DNA of 64,000 bases. Source: Bryobacteraceae bacterium (GTDB taxonomy: Bacteria > Acidobacteriota > Terriglobia > Bryobacterales > Bryobacteraceae). The stretch covers positions 1-64,000 of the forward strand of contig JAIEMJ010000009.1 of the NCBI GenBank assembly GCA_019752335.1. Reading direction: 5' to 3'. A program made the position numbers and the translations under genes. Of this stretch, positions 24,979-41,539 are shown in pieces (position 1 is the stretch's first letter; the number at the start of each line of letters is the position of its first letter). Below the pieces are notes generated by a model that did no database searches, had not been told where the DNA came from, and worked only from the letters and a program-made list of their open reading frames with translations.

Positions 24979-24984
24979 TATAAT
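24979..24984 (+). promoter_or_regulatory. Candidate -10 element for polA
   Basis: A perfect TATAAT lies only 12 bp before the polA ATG. With initiation about 7 bp downstream, the 5' leader would be about six bases, close to leaderless. A poor -35 (CGGACA at 24955-24960, 18-bp spacing) accompanies it. A promoter by consensus only. Confidence 0.45.
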
Positions 24985-24996
24985 GTGGAAGCCGCC

Positions 24997-27507
24997 ATGC
25001 CCGCCAGACTCTTCCTGATCGATTCGTTCAACTTTATCTTCCGGGCCTATTTCGCGCGGGCCCGCTCGTCGGCGCCGCCGATGCGGACCGCCGCGGGGAT
25101 TCCCACGGAAGCCGTTTACATCTTCCACAACATGGTGCGGCGTTTGATTAACGAGTACCATCCGGAGTACTTGGCGGCGGTGTTCGAAAGCGAGGGTCCG
25201 ACCTTGCGGGAGCAGGAGTTTGCCGCGTACAAGGCGAATCGCGACGCCACGCCGCCGGACTTGTTGGCGCAGATCCCCTGGGTGCGGCAAACGCTCACCG
25301 CGATGGGCGTGCCGGTGATCGAAAGCGACGGCTACGAAGCCGACGATGTGATTGGCACGCTCGCTCGCATGGCGCAAATGGACGTCGTGATCGTCTCAAG
25401 CGATAAGGACATGCTGCAACTGGTCGACGAGCGCGTCCGGGTGCTGAATCCGATGAAGGACGACATCCTCTACGATGCGGCGAGTGTGCAGGCCTACATG
25501 GGGGTGCTGCCGACGCAGGTGCGGGACCTGTTGGCCTTGAAGGGCGACGCGGTCGACAACATTCCAGGCGCTCCGGGCATCGGCGACAAGGGCGCCAAGG
25601 ATCTGATCCTTCGTTTTGGTTCGCTCGAAGCGGCGCTCGAACGCGCGGCCGAGGTGGAGAAGAAGACTTATCGCGAAAGCCTGCAGAATCATCGCGAGCA
25701 GATCCTGCTGAGCCAGCGACTAGCGACGATTGAGAAGCACATTCCGCTGGCCATCGAGATCGAGCAACTGGTGAGCCGGCCGGGCAATCCGGACGAACTG
25801 CGCGAGATCTACCGGCAACTGGAGTTCTTCAGTCTGCTGGCGCAGTTGGGGCCGGGGGAGTCGGCCACGCCGGCGGCGCCTGAGGATTTCGCCGTGTTGC
25901 TGACGGCGGAAGAGGGCCGGGAATGGCTGCGGGCGCTGCCGCCCGCGAGCGCCGTGGGCGTAGTGCAAGAAGCCGGCACAGCGGCCGTATGTGGCGAGGC
26001 GGGAGTGGCGCGTTCCTTTCCGGCGGAGGCGCTGGATGCGTTGGGTGAGCGTCCGCTGATCGTCCATAACTGGAAGGCGTCGCCGGTGGGGGAGATTGCG
26101 CGGGTCCACGACGTGATGCTCTCTGGCTTCCTGCTGCTCGCCGACCCCGGCGACGTCGACCTGGCCGCGCTGAGCGAACGCTATCTGTTGCGCAAGCTGG
26201 GCGGATCGTATGAGGCGCGCGCGGCTGCGCTCTTCGAACTGGGTCCGAAACTGGACGCCTTGCTGGGCGCGGTGCCCACGTTGGCTTCGCTGTACGAAAC
26301 CTTGGACCGTCCGATTCTGCCAATCCTGGCGGCCATGGAGCGCGACGGCATCACCGTCGACCGGGCCATGCTGGCCGGCCTTTCGTCGCGCATGGACGAG
26401 GTGCTGTCCGGCTTAGGCGCCGAAATTCACGCGCTGGCCGGCCGCGACTTCAACATCAACTCGCCGCAACAATTGGGCAAGGTTTTGTTTGAAGAGCTGC
26501 AACTGCCGGCGCCGTTCAAAACCGGCAAGGGCAAGGTGATTTCCACCGCCGCCGACGTGCTGGAAGGCTTGGCCCCGGAGCACCGCATCGCCCAACTGGT
26601 GCTCGATTACCGGCAGGTGTCGAAGCTGAAGGGCACTTACGTGGACGCGCTGCCCGCTTTGCTCGATCTTGAGTCGCGCGTACATACGACGTTCAATCCC
26701 ACGGGAGCCGCCACGGGACGGCTCTCGTCCAACAATCCGAATTTGCAGAATATTCCGGTCCGCACGGAACTGGGGCGCGAGATTCGCGCGGCCTTCGTGC
26801 CGCGGCCCGGTTGGGTGCTGGTAAAGGTGGATTACTCGCAGATTGAGTTGCGGTTGCTGGCCCATTTTTCGGGCGACGCCGTCCTGACGGACTCCTTCGT
26901 GCGCGGCGAGGACATCCACACGCGCACCGCCGCCGAGGTGTTCGGCGTGCCGCCGCTGCTGGTGACGCCGGAGTTGCGCCGCAACGCCAAGGCCGTCAAC
27001 TTCGGCATCGTCTACGGGCAGACGGCTTTCGGCCTGGCGTCGGCGCTGGGGATTCCGCGCGGCGAAGCGGACACGTACATCAAGAGCTACTTCGCCCGCT
27101 ACGCGGGGGTGAAGCGTTACATTGAGCGGACGATCGCCGAGGTCCGCAAGACGGGCTACGCGGAGACGCTCTTCGGGCGGCGGCGGCCGATTCCGGATAT
27201 GGCGAGCAAGAATCCGAATGCCCGGGGCTTCGCCGAGCGCACGGCGGTGAATACGCCGCTGCAGGGCACGGCGGCTGACCTGATCAAGCGCGCGATGATC
27301 GTGCTTGACGGGGAACTGCGGGCCGGGAAGTGGGAGTCGCGGTTGCTGTTGCAGGTACACGACGAACTGGTGCTGGAGTCGCCGGCGGAGGAGGCGCCGC
27401 GGCTGGCGCGGCTAGTCAAGCAGTCGATGGAGGGGGTACACCGGTTGAATGTGCCGCTAGTCGCGGACGCCAGTTTGGGTCCGAATTGGCGGGACGCGAA
27501 GACTTAG
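24997..27507 (+). CDS. polA: DNA polymerase I
   Basis: An 836-residue repair polymerase. The N-terminal 5'-3' exonuclease domain (1-290) has the expected LIDSFNFIFRAYFA, ESDGYEADDVIGTLA and KGDAVDNIPGAPGIGDKGA metal and helix-hairpin-helix motifs. The central 3'-5' exonuclease-like domain (about 300-450) is short and lacks the recognisable DxE and second Asp motifs. The polymerase domain (about 460-836) has motif A VKVDYSQIELRLLAH, motif B RRNAKAVNFGIVYGQ and motif C LLQVHDELVLESP. I place the start at the ATG at 24997, preceded by TATAAT; upstream in-frame sequence overlaps the lpxC leader. Used for Okazaki fragment processing and gap filling. Confidence 0.95.
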   Translation: MPARLFLIDSFNFIFRAYFARARSSAPPMRTAAGIPTEAVYIFHNMVRRLINEYHPEYLAAVFESEGPTLREQEFAAYKANRDATPPDLLAQIPWVRQTLTAMGVPVIESDGYEADDVIGTLARMAQMDVVIVSSDKDMLQLVDERVRVLNPMKDDILYDAASVQAYMGVLPTQVRDLLALKGDAVDNIPGAPGIGDKGAKDLILRFGSLEAALERAAEVEKKTYRESLQNHREQILLSQRLATIEKHIPLAIEIEQLVSRPGNPDELREIYRQLEFFSLLAQLGPGESATPAAPEDFAVLLTAEEGREWLRALPPASAVGVVQEAGTAAVCGEAGVARSFPAEALDALGERPLIVHNWKASPVGEIARVHDVMLSGFLLLADPGDVDLAALSERYLLRKLGGSYEARAAALFELGPKLDALLGAVPTLASLYETLDRPILPILAAMERDGITVDRAMLAGLSSRMDEVLSGLGAEIHALAGRDFNINSPQQLGKVLFEELQLPAPFKTGKGKVISTAADVLEGLAPEHRIAQLVLDYRQVSKLKGTYVDALPALLDLESRVHTTFNPTGAATGRLSSNNPNLQNIPVRTELGREIRAAFVPRPGWVLVKVDYSQIELRLLAHFSGDAVLTDSFVRGEDIHTRTAAEVFGVPPLLVTPELRRNAKAVNFGIVYGQTAFGLASALGIPRGEADTYIKSYFARYAGVKRYIERTIAEVRKTGYAETLFGRRRPIPDMASKNPNARGFAERTAVNTPLQGTAADLIKRAMIVLDGELRAGKWESRLLLQVHDELVLESPAEEAPRLARLVKQSMEGVHRLNVPLVADASLGPNWRDAKT

Positions 27508-27890
27508 CCGCGGGTCGCCAGGAAATTCAGATAGACCGAAATCAGCACGACCGCGATCACCGAAGCGCCGGCGCCCTTTAATAGCCGGATCCGCTTTTCG
27601 TCGCTCAACTTGCCGCCCGACACCAGGTAGATCATCGTGACGACGTGCAGCGCGAGCAGGAACTTGATGCCGAACCACATGTGGTAGCCCTTGGGGACGC
27701 CTGTGCCGAGGCGGCTGATGAAGTTGTTGATCCCGGTGGTGAGCAAGAGGATAATGCCGATCACGGCCGTTTGGCGAGGGAGGGCCGGCGAAGTCGTGCC
27801 GCCGCTGAAGAGGACGGCGAGCGCCCCGCCTGCGAGCAGCATGGCCATCACAATATGGACACCCAAAATGAGCGAGGAGGATAAAGTCAT
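27504..27890 (-). CDS. Hypothetical four-helix membrane protein
   Basis: A protein of about 128 residues with about four hydrophobic helices separated by short loops, including a segment near residue 50 with a TTGINNF turn and a Lys/Arg-bearing cytoplasmic loop (KLSDEKR) before the last helix. I chose the ATG at 27890; a longer form would overlap the divergent MBL gene. Its stop overlaps the polA stop region by 4 bp in convergent orientation. Resembles small uncharacterised membrane proteins of the CopD/DUF-type four-helix class; no motif decides a function. Confidence 0.6.
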   Translation of the reverse strand: MTLSSSLILGVHIVMAMLLAGGALAVLFSGGTTSPALPRQTAVIGIILLLTTGINNFISRLGTGVPKGYHMWFGIKFLLALHVVTMIYLVSGGKLSDEKRIRLLKGAGASVIAVVLISVYLNFLATRG

Positions 27891-27913
27891 GTTCTTCAGT
27901 TTTACACTGAAGC

Positions 27914-28555
27914 ATGACCCCCGGCGCATCGCTCCGACATGATTTTTTCCCGCTCGGCCCTTTTGAGTGCAATTGCTCGATTCTGAGCCGCGATGGACGC
28001 GCCATCGTCATTGACCCCGGCGATGAGTTCGACCAGATTCTGTCGCGCCTAGCCGGGCTCACCGTGGAGCGTATTTTGCTCACCCATGCGCACATTGACC
28101 ACGTCGGCGCCGTCGCCGCGCTCAAGCGGCACTTCGGCGTCGCCGTCGCGATGCACCCCGAGGACCGGTCGAACCTCGAAATGCTTCCCGTGCAGGCGCA
28201 GTGGACCCGGATGCCGGTGCCCGAGTCCTTCACCGTGGAGCACGATCTTGCCTCGAACGAGATTCTCGATTGCCTTGGCCAGCCCATGCACGTGCTCTTT
28301 ACACCGGGCCATTCTCCCGGTAGCGTCAGTTTCTACCTGCCGGAGGAGCGCAAGGTGATCTCCGGGGATGCGCTGTTTCGTGGCTCGATCGGCCGGACTG
28401 ACCTGCCCGGTGGCGACCACGAACTGCTGATCCGGTCGATCAAGCGGAAGCTTCTGACCCTGCCGGCAGAGACCGAGGTCTTTCCGGGTCATGGTGAGCC
28501 GACGACAATTGGCGTGGAGAGCCAAAAGAATCCATTTTTGTCGGGCCGGGCCTAG
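27914..28555 (+). CDS. MBL-fold metallo-hydrolase (glyoxalase II-like)
   Basis: A 213-residue metallo-beta-lactamase fold enzyme. The binuclear metal motif THAHIDHVG (HxHxDH) follows the DPGDE strand. Further ligands are in FTPGHSPGS, SGDALFRGSIGRTD and FPGHGEPT. This pattern is that of YcbL/glyoxalase II-type hydrolases, which cleave thioesters such as S-lactoylglutathione or related thiols. The length fits the short type without the C-terminal helical substrate domain of classic GloB. It is divergent from the membrane protein gene with 23 bp between starts, so promoters must overlap coding sequence. Confidence 0.88.
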   Translation: MTPGASLRHDFFPLGPFECNCSILSRDGRAIVIDPGDEFDQILSRLAGLTVERILLTHAHIDHVGAVAALKRHFGVAVAMHPEDRSNLEMLPVQAQWTRMPVPESFTVEHDLASNEILDCLGQPMHVLFTPGHSPGSVSFYLPEERKVISGDALFRGSIGRTDLPGGDHELLIRSIKRKLLTLPAETEVFPGHGEPTTIGVESQKNPFLSGRA

Positions 28556-28796
28556 GACGGCTACCGGACCCTAAGGCGAAGTGTAAATTTTCGGGATGGC
28601 GGCCTGGGAAGAACGGGGGAGGGCGCCCAGTTTGGGCTGGGTTGTCTAACCGATTTATTATCATGTGCTTATGGAATATAGGAGCCTTGTCTATAGGCCT
28701 TCCGTACCGAGGGGATAGAACTAGTACTAATGAATTATTGAACCGCCGGATCTATTCGTTCCCTAGTCCTCCGCCGATAAGATTCAAAGTACTGCT

Positions 28797-30440
28797 ATGG
28801 AACTCGTGGCTGGCCTGGATACCCAAATTTTCGTGATCTTTCTTGGCGTCGTGGTGGCGTTGGGCTGTACGCTCGTCGCGTTCCTGGTCGACTACCTGAA
28901 AGGAAAAAACGAACGCTTGCGCGAGCAAGTGCTTGAGATGACCGTCCGTCAGGAAGAGCGCGCGCGCCATCCGCAGGCGGCGCTGGAGTCGGCGGCGGTG
29001 ATTACGGCGATCACGCAGGTGGGTAAAACGCTGGAGTCGGTGATTCGCGAGTCGATGCACTCGCAGGCGCGGTCTGCGCCGGCGCAGGACTCCGGTAGCC
29101 AAGCCCAAGCGGAGCCAAACACGGCTCATCGCAATCAGGCAGAGTCCATGAACGCTCCCGCAGCCGAACCGCCGCCCGTGTATCAGGCGCGTCCCTTGGC
29201 TCCTTGGACAACCGAGGTGCCCATCTCCAGTCCGCTGGCGGATGCCGAGGTTCCCCTGGAGTCTACGCTGGCTTCGGCTGGCGCCGTCACTCTGGCGGCA
29301 GAAATCACGCCGGCGGCAGAGATATTGAAGGCCGAACCCGACTGGCGGCAAGCCAGTTGGCATGCCGAGCCGGTCGCCGAACAGGCCCCGGAGCCCTTGT
29401 TGTCCGAGGAGCCCTTGTTGTCCCAGGAGCCAGTCGCGTCCGAGGAGACAGTGGTAACCGAGGAACCAGTCCGTGAAGCGCTCCGTAGCCTGTTCGATTC
29501 CCCTGCCAGCCTCGCCAAGGCGGCCCAACTGGAAATGCAACGTCATTTGGACGAACCCGTTCCGGAGCTCGCGCCGGAAGCGGTCGCCGGGGCCGAGACG
29601 GCCGGGGTAGAGACGAATGGAGTGGAGACGAATGGACACGAAGGAGAGCCGGTGGTGCGCATTCGGGTCTTGAATCAGCCTGCTACGCCCGCGGCCGAAG
29701 AGATCGAGGAACCGGTGGCCGAGCACTTAGCCGAACCCCAGGCGGAACCGGTCTTTGAAGAGACCCCGGTAGCTGAAGCGGAAGAGTTGCTTCCGGTCAC
29801 TGCGCCCGTCGATTTCCTCACCGCCGACTTGGGCGAGACGACAGCGCCCGCTCCGCATGAGTCGTTTGATAGCCTGATGGCGGCGGTTCACGAAGAGGCC
29901 CCGATGGTCGAGGTGCCTGAAGAGCCCGTAGCGTCAGAGGAGCCCGGTGTGCTGGCGCTCCCAAGCGGCATGAATGACCGCGCCACACTCGACTTCTTGA
30001 AGCGCGACAAGTCGAGCTTCACGGGTCTGATTGTCTCAATTGGCATCAACGACTATGCCCGCCTCCAGGAGGCCTCCGGCCGTCCGGCGGCTGAGGAGTT
30101 GGCCAAGAGTGTGCAGCAGTTGGTGAAGTCGCTGATCACCGCGCCCAACGGGAGCGAGTTCTTTGGCTGCCGTTCGGCGGATGATGAATTTGTCCTCGTC
30201 TTCGCGGGCGAGAGCGGCTCGGCCGCGCAGCGGCGGTTGAATGGCCTCTCCGAGCGCCTCTGGGACTTCCAGTTACGTTCGTTAGGCAATTTCTCCGTGA
30301 TGTTCAGTTGGGGCGCCACCGAAGCCAACGGCGAGGTTTTTGAAGATGCCGTCGAAGCAGCCAGCGAGCGCATGCGCGAAACCCGGCAGAATCGTCGCAC
30401 CGTTTCGATGGACAAGACGCGCCTCAAGAAGGTCGGCTAG
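28797..30440 (+). CDS. Membrane-anchored protein with acidic repeat linker and degenerate GGDEF domain
   Basis: A 547-residue protein. One membrane helix (about 8-28) is followed by a short coiled-coil-like stretch (about 30-55). A long, low-complexity linker (about 60-390) is rich in Glu, Pro, Ala and Val, with short repeats such as EEPLLS/EEPVAS and VETNG. A C-terminal domain (about 395-547) has the size and pattern of GGDEF domains. The catalytic GGDEF signature is replaced by SADDEF (in CRSADDEFVLVF), so diguanylate cyclase activity is doubtful. It may act as a structural or ligand-binding module. It sits directly upstream of rplA, where rplK is normally found. Function unknown. Confidence 0.7.
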   Translation: MELVAGLDTQIFVIFLGVVVALGCTLVAFLVDYLKGKNERLREQVLEMTVRQEERARHPQAALESAAVITAITQVGKTLESVIRESMHSQARSAPAQDSGSQAQAEPNTAHRNQAESMNAPAAEPPPVYQARPLAPWTTEVPISSPLADAEVPLESTLASAGAVTLAAEITPAAEILKAEPDWRQASWHAEPVAEQAPEPLLSEEPLLSQEPVASEETVVTEEPVREALRSLFDSPASLAKAAQLEMQRHLDEPVPELAPEAVAGAETAGVETNGVETNGHEGEPVVRIRVLNQPATPAAEEIEEPVAEHLAEPQAEPVFEETPVAEAEELLPVTAPVDFLTADLGETTAPAPHESFDSLMAAVHEEAPMVEVPEEPVASEEPGVLALPSGMNDRATLDFLKRDKSSFTGLIVSIGINDYARLQEASGRPAAEELAKSVQQLVKSLITAPNGSEFFGCRSADDEFVLVFAGESGSAAQRRLNGLSERLWDFQLRSLGNFSVMFSWGATEANGEVFEDAVEAASERMRETRQNRRTVSMDKTRLKKVG

Positions 30441-30448
30441 CGCTGGCC

Positions 30449-30484
30449 AAAATCCACCCGGCTTGCACAAGGCCTGTGGATTTT
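30449..30484 (+). terminator. Candidate terminator or regulatory hairpin after the GGDEF-like gene
   Basis: A perfect 9-bp inverted repeat, AAAATCCAC at 30449-30457 and GTGGATTTT at 30476-30484, with an 18-nt loop that itself can pair GGC with GCC. It ends in TTTT and starts 8 bp after the stop codon, so it could terminate the upstream transcript and separate it from the ribosomal operon. Downstream, TAAAAT at 30492-30497 is a plausible -10 for the rplA transcript; I found no good -35. Confidence 0.5.
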
Positions 30485-30581
30485 GCTAAAGTAAAATCTG
30501 TTCGAACCCTCAGATTTGGGAGATCCCTAAGCAGAGAGAGCAATCTCAGAAGCCCAACGGATCGTTTGGACCAGTCAATAT

Positions 30582-31292
30582 ATGGCAAATAAACCAGGTA
30601 AGAAGTATACTGCTGCGGCTAAACAGGTAGAAGCGCGCCTTTACGGCCTCGCCGAAGCCGTGCCGCTCGTGCAGAAGATCAAATTCACCAAGTTCAATGA
30701 AACCGTCGAAGTGCATATGCGCCTCGGCGTCGATCCCAAGCAAGCCGATCAGATGGTGCGTGGCACGATCGTGCTGCCGCATGGTCTCGGCAAAGCGGTG
30801 CGGGTTTTGGTAATCGCCTCCGGCGACAAAATCAAAGCCGCCGAGGACGCCGGCGCTGATTTCTTCGGCGGCGACGAGATGATCGAGAAGATCCTCAAGG
30901 AAAACTGGCTCGACTACGACGTGATCGTCGCCACCCCGGACATGATGCGCGGTATGGCTCGTCTCGGTAAACTGCTCGGTCCGCGTGGCCTGATGCCGAA
31001 CCCCAAGACGGGCACGGTGACGCCGGATGTCGCGACCGCGGTCCGCGAAGCGAAGGCGGGCAAAGTGGAGTTCCGCGTTGACAAGACGGGCGTCATTCAT
31101 GCTCCGGTGGGTAAGACTGCCTTCGGTACTCCGCAGTTACTCGAGAATGCGGAAGTGCTCATTAATGCGGTAGTGCGGGCCAAGCCTGCCGCCGCCAAAG
31201 GAAAGTATGTGCGATCGATCACCCTGTGCTCCACCATGGGCCCGGGTGTCGCCCTCGATCCGGCGCCTTTCGCGCTTGCCGTTAAGGCGTAA
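30582..31292 (+). CDS. rplA: 50S ribosomal protein L1
   Basis: L1 stalk protein of the large subunit, 236 residues, essentially the standard length. The family blocks are [20 protein letters not shown] (near 38-57), the [13 protein letters not shown] block (near 60), and [19 protein letters not shown] (near 126-144) leading to [16 protein letters not shown]1 also acts as a repressor of its own operon in other bacteria by binding a leader hairpin. The 140-nt leader here is long enough for such a site but I cannot identify it. The start lacks a strong Shine-Dalgarno sequence. It is the first gene of the operon; rplK is not upstream. Confidence 0.97.
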   Translation: MANKPGKKYTAAAKQVEARLYGLAEAVPLVQKIKFTKFNETVEVHMRLGVDPKQADQMVRGTIVLPHGLGKAVRVLVIASGDKIKAAEDAGADFFGGDEMIEKILKENWLDYDVIVATPDMMRGMARLGKLLGPRGLMPNPKTGTVTPDVATAVREAKAGKVEFRVDKTGVIHAPVGKTAFGTPQLLENAEVLINAVVRAKPAAAKGKYVRSITLCSTMGPGVALDPAPFALAVKA

Positions 31293-31332
31293 CTGCCTGG
31301 CGATCGTAACTGGCCAGCGATAAGGAGCAACC

Positions 31333-31860
31333 ATGAAAGATAAAAATCAAAAAAAGCGGGAACTGGATGCGTTGCGCGCCGATCTAGAGGCGACTCGCAA
31401 TCTGTTTGTCACTAGTTTTAACAAGCTCACCGTCGCGCAGGACTATGCTCTGCGCAAGGCGATCAAGGAAGTCGGCGGCGACTATCAGGTCGTCAAGAAT
31501 ACGATTGCCGAGAAGGCCAGCGAGGGCCTGGATCATGCGCCCGCCCTCAAGGGTTTGGTGGGTATGAACTCGGTCGCCTGGACGCAGGGCGATGTCGTGG
31601 CCTTGGCCAAGACGCTCACGAAGTATGCGAAGGACAATCCGGCCTTTACGTTTAAGGCTGGCGTGGTGGAGGGCCGGGTCATTGACATTAAAGCGGTCAA
31701 TGAGCTCGCCAATCTCCCCTCGAAGGAAGAAATCTACTCCAAGTTGCTGTGGCTGATCAATGCCCCGGCGCAGCGTTTGGTTACGGTCACCAACGCGGTG
31801 GGACGCAATTTGGCGGTAGTGGTTGACCAGGGTGTCAAAGAGAACAAGTTTCAAGCCTAG
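31333..31860 (+). CDS. rplJ: 50S ribosomal protein L10
   Basis: L10, 175 residues, the base of the L7/L12 stalk on the large subunit. Recognisable by the N-terminal helix-strand region with LFVTSFNKLTVAQDYALRKA (near 24), the YQVVKNTIAEKA block (near 51), and a C-terminal helix that holds the L7/L12 dimers. A good AAGGAG ribosome-binding site lies at 31322-31327, 5 bp before the ATG. In the usual position between rplA and rplL. Confidence 0.96.
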   Translation: MKDKNQKKRELDALRADLEATRNLFVTSFNKLTVAQDYALRKAIKEVGGDYQVVKNTIAEKASEGLDHAPALKGLVGMNSVAWTQGDVVALAKTLTKYAKDNPAFTFKAGVVEGRVIDIKAVNELANLPSKEEIYSKLLWLINAPAQRLVTVTNAVGRNLAVVVDQGVKENKFQA

Positions 31861-31912
31861 GCCCGGCTTTGCCGGATCGAAGCAATAAGTTTACGAAGGA
31901 AGGTATAGGGAA

Positions 31913-32293
31913 ATGGCGGACATCAACGCGATTGCGGAAAATATTCAGGGCTTGACGCTTTTGGAGGCCTCTCAGCTCGTTAAGTTGCTCGAAGAGAAGT
32001 TGGGCGTGTCGGCGGCGGCTGCCGTGGCGGCGGCTCCGGCGGGCGGCGGCGGAGCGGCGGCGGCTCCGGCGGTGGAAGAGAAGACCGAGTTTACGGTTAT
32101 CCTCACCGGCGCGGGCGCCAACAAGATCAATGTCATCAAGGTGGTGCGTGAAGTCACCAGCCTGGGTCTCAAGGAAGCCAAGGACCTGGTCGATGGCGCT
32201 CCCAAGCCCATTAAGGAAGGCGTCAGCAAGGAAGAAGCGGCCACCATCCAGAAGAAGTTCGTCGACGCCGGCGCCACTGTCGAAGTCAAGTAG
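31913..32293 (+). CDS. rplL: 50S ribosomal protein L7/L12
   Basis: L7/L12 stalk protein of 126 residues that recruits translation factors to the ribosome. The N-terminal dimerisation helix (about 1-33) is followed by an Ala/Gly-rich flexible hinge (about 35-55) and the C-terminal globular domain with the [20 protein letters not shown] strand-helix and [20 protein letters not shown], the factor-binding face. Length is standard. Preceded by a GGAAGG-type ribosome-binding site. It is followed by a long intergenic region before rpoB. Confidence 0.97.
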   Translation: MADINAIAENIQGLTLLEASQLVKLLEEKLGVSAAAAVAAAPAGGGGAAAAPAVEEKTEFTVILTGAGANKINVIKVVREVTSLGLKEAKDLVDGAPKPIKEGVSKEEAATIQKKFVDAGATVEVK

Positions 32294-32750
32294 CTTCTGC
32301 CCATCTTGGATGGCGGGCCAGTCAAATTGCTTCTCCCGGAGCCTTCCGGGGACGGCAAGGCGGCTGGCCCGCCTTCTGCTGTTTGTGAGGAATTCCAGGG
32401 TGCGTGTTTGACGTGCCTGTGATTCTTCTGTTAACCTTCAGTTGATAATGGCGCGGTGTGTCCCCTTTCTGGGGGCGTCCGGTTTGTCTGCTTCCTTGCC
32501 GTCAGTTTGCGAAACGAATCCACATCTACGACTTCTCTCCCCTGGGCCGATGGGCTTTTCGGCCAGCGGGAAACGAGCGATTGCTTCCGGGTTGGGGCAA
32601 CTCCGCTTATTTGGGTTTGTTTTGTTCTCACTCGCAGGTAAGCACTCGAGCGGGCCGTCTCCGGCGCGCGCCAAAACGTTTGGAAACTCGTCCGCGCGCC
32701 TGATGGCGCGGGCGGCTGATGCTGACAAAGTGAAGTGAGGAGCAAGAAAA
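32294..32750 (+). promoter_or_regulatory. rplL-rpoB intergenic region with nested hairpin
   Basis: A 457-bp non-coding interval. Positions 32312-32321 (GGCGGGCCAG) pair perfectly with 32364-32373, enclosing a second stem formed by CCCGGA (32335-32340) and TCCGGG (32345-32350). This strong structure lacks a T-run and is placed where E. coli has an attenuator and an RNase III site. Downstream, TTGATAAT around 32442-32449 could be a -10 region, but I found no matching -35 at normal spacing. Several short readings here look non-coding. Functional role is inferred from position and structure. Confidence 0.55.
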
Positions 32751-37088
<4,338 letters not shown>

Positions 37089-37111
37089 TTCGAGACCGAG
37101 GAGGAGAACCC

Positions 37112-41350
<4,239 letters not shown>

Positions 41351-41370
41351 GACAGACCTCCCGGTCTGTC
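41351..41370 (+). repeat. Perfect hairpin just after rpoC
   Basis: An 8-bp perfect inverted repeat with a 4-nt loop (GACAGACC, TCCC, GGTCTGTC) starts at the base after the rpoC stop codon. It has no following T-run and lies upstream of the true terminator, so it may protect the 3' end of the transcript or be a small palindromic repeat. Confidence 0.6.
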
Positions 41371-41388
41371 TCCACCAACCTAAAGTCA

Positions 41389-41418
41389 AAAAGCGCGGGC
41401 CCCATGGCCCGCGCTTTT
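41389..41418 (+). terminator. Intrinsic terminator of the rplAJL-rpoBC operon
   Basis: A 9-bp GC stem (GCGCGGGCC at 41393-41401 pairing with 41406-41414) with a 4-nt CCAT loop, extended by four A-T pairs and ending in TTTT. Classic Rho-independent structure, 39 bp after the rpoC stop. Its A-run on the other side may let it work in both directions, though the next minus-strand gene ends about 120 bp away. Confidence 0.88.
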
Positions 41419-41539
41419 GCTTATGCAGAGGTTATGATCCGCCGCGGCGAAAAGATCGCGTCTGGCTGAGGAATTTGACGTTTCCGCGCATAGTTCACGA
41501 AAGAGCTGTGGACTCTTTAGTCGAACATCAAGGCGAAGG

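Noticed and set aside
28556-28796. Possible riboswitch (c-di-GMP type) upstream of the GGDEF-like gene
   Set aside because: I looked for the conserved cores of GEMM-type riboswitches and did not find them; the interval is AT-richer with several imperfect repeats but no clear structure.
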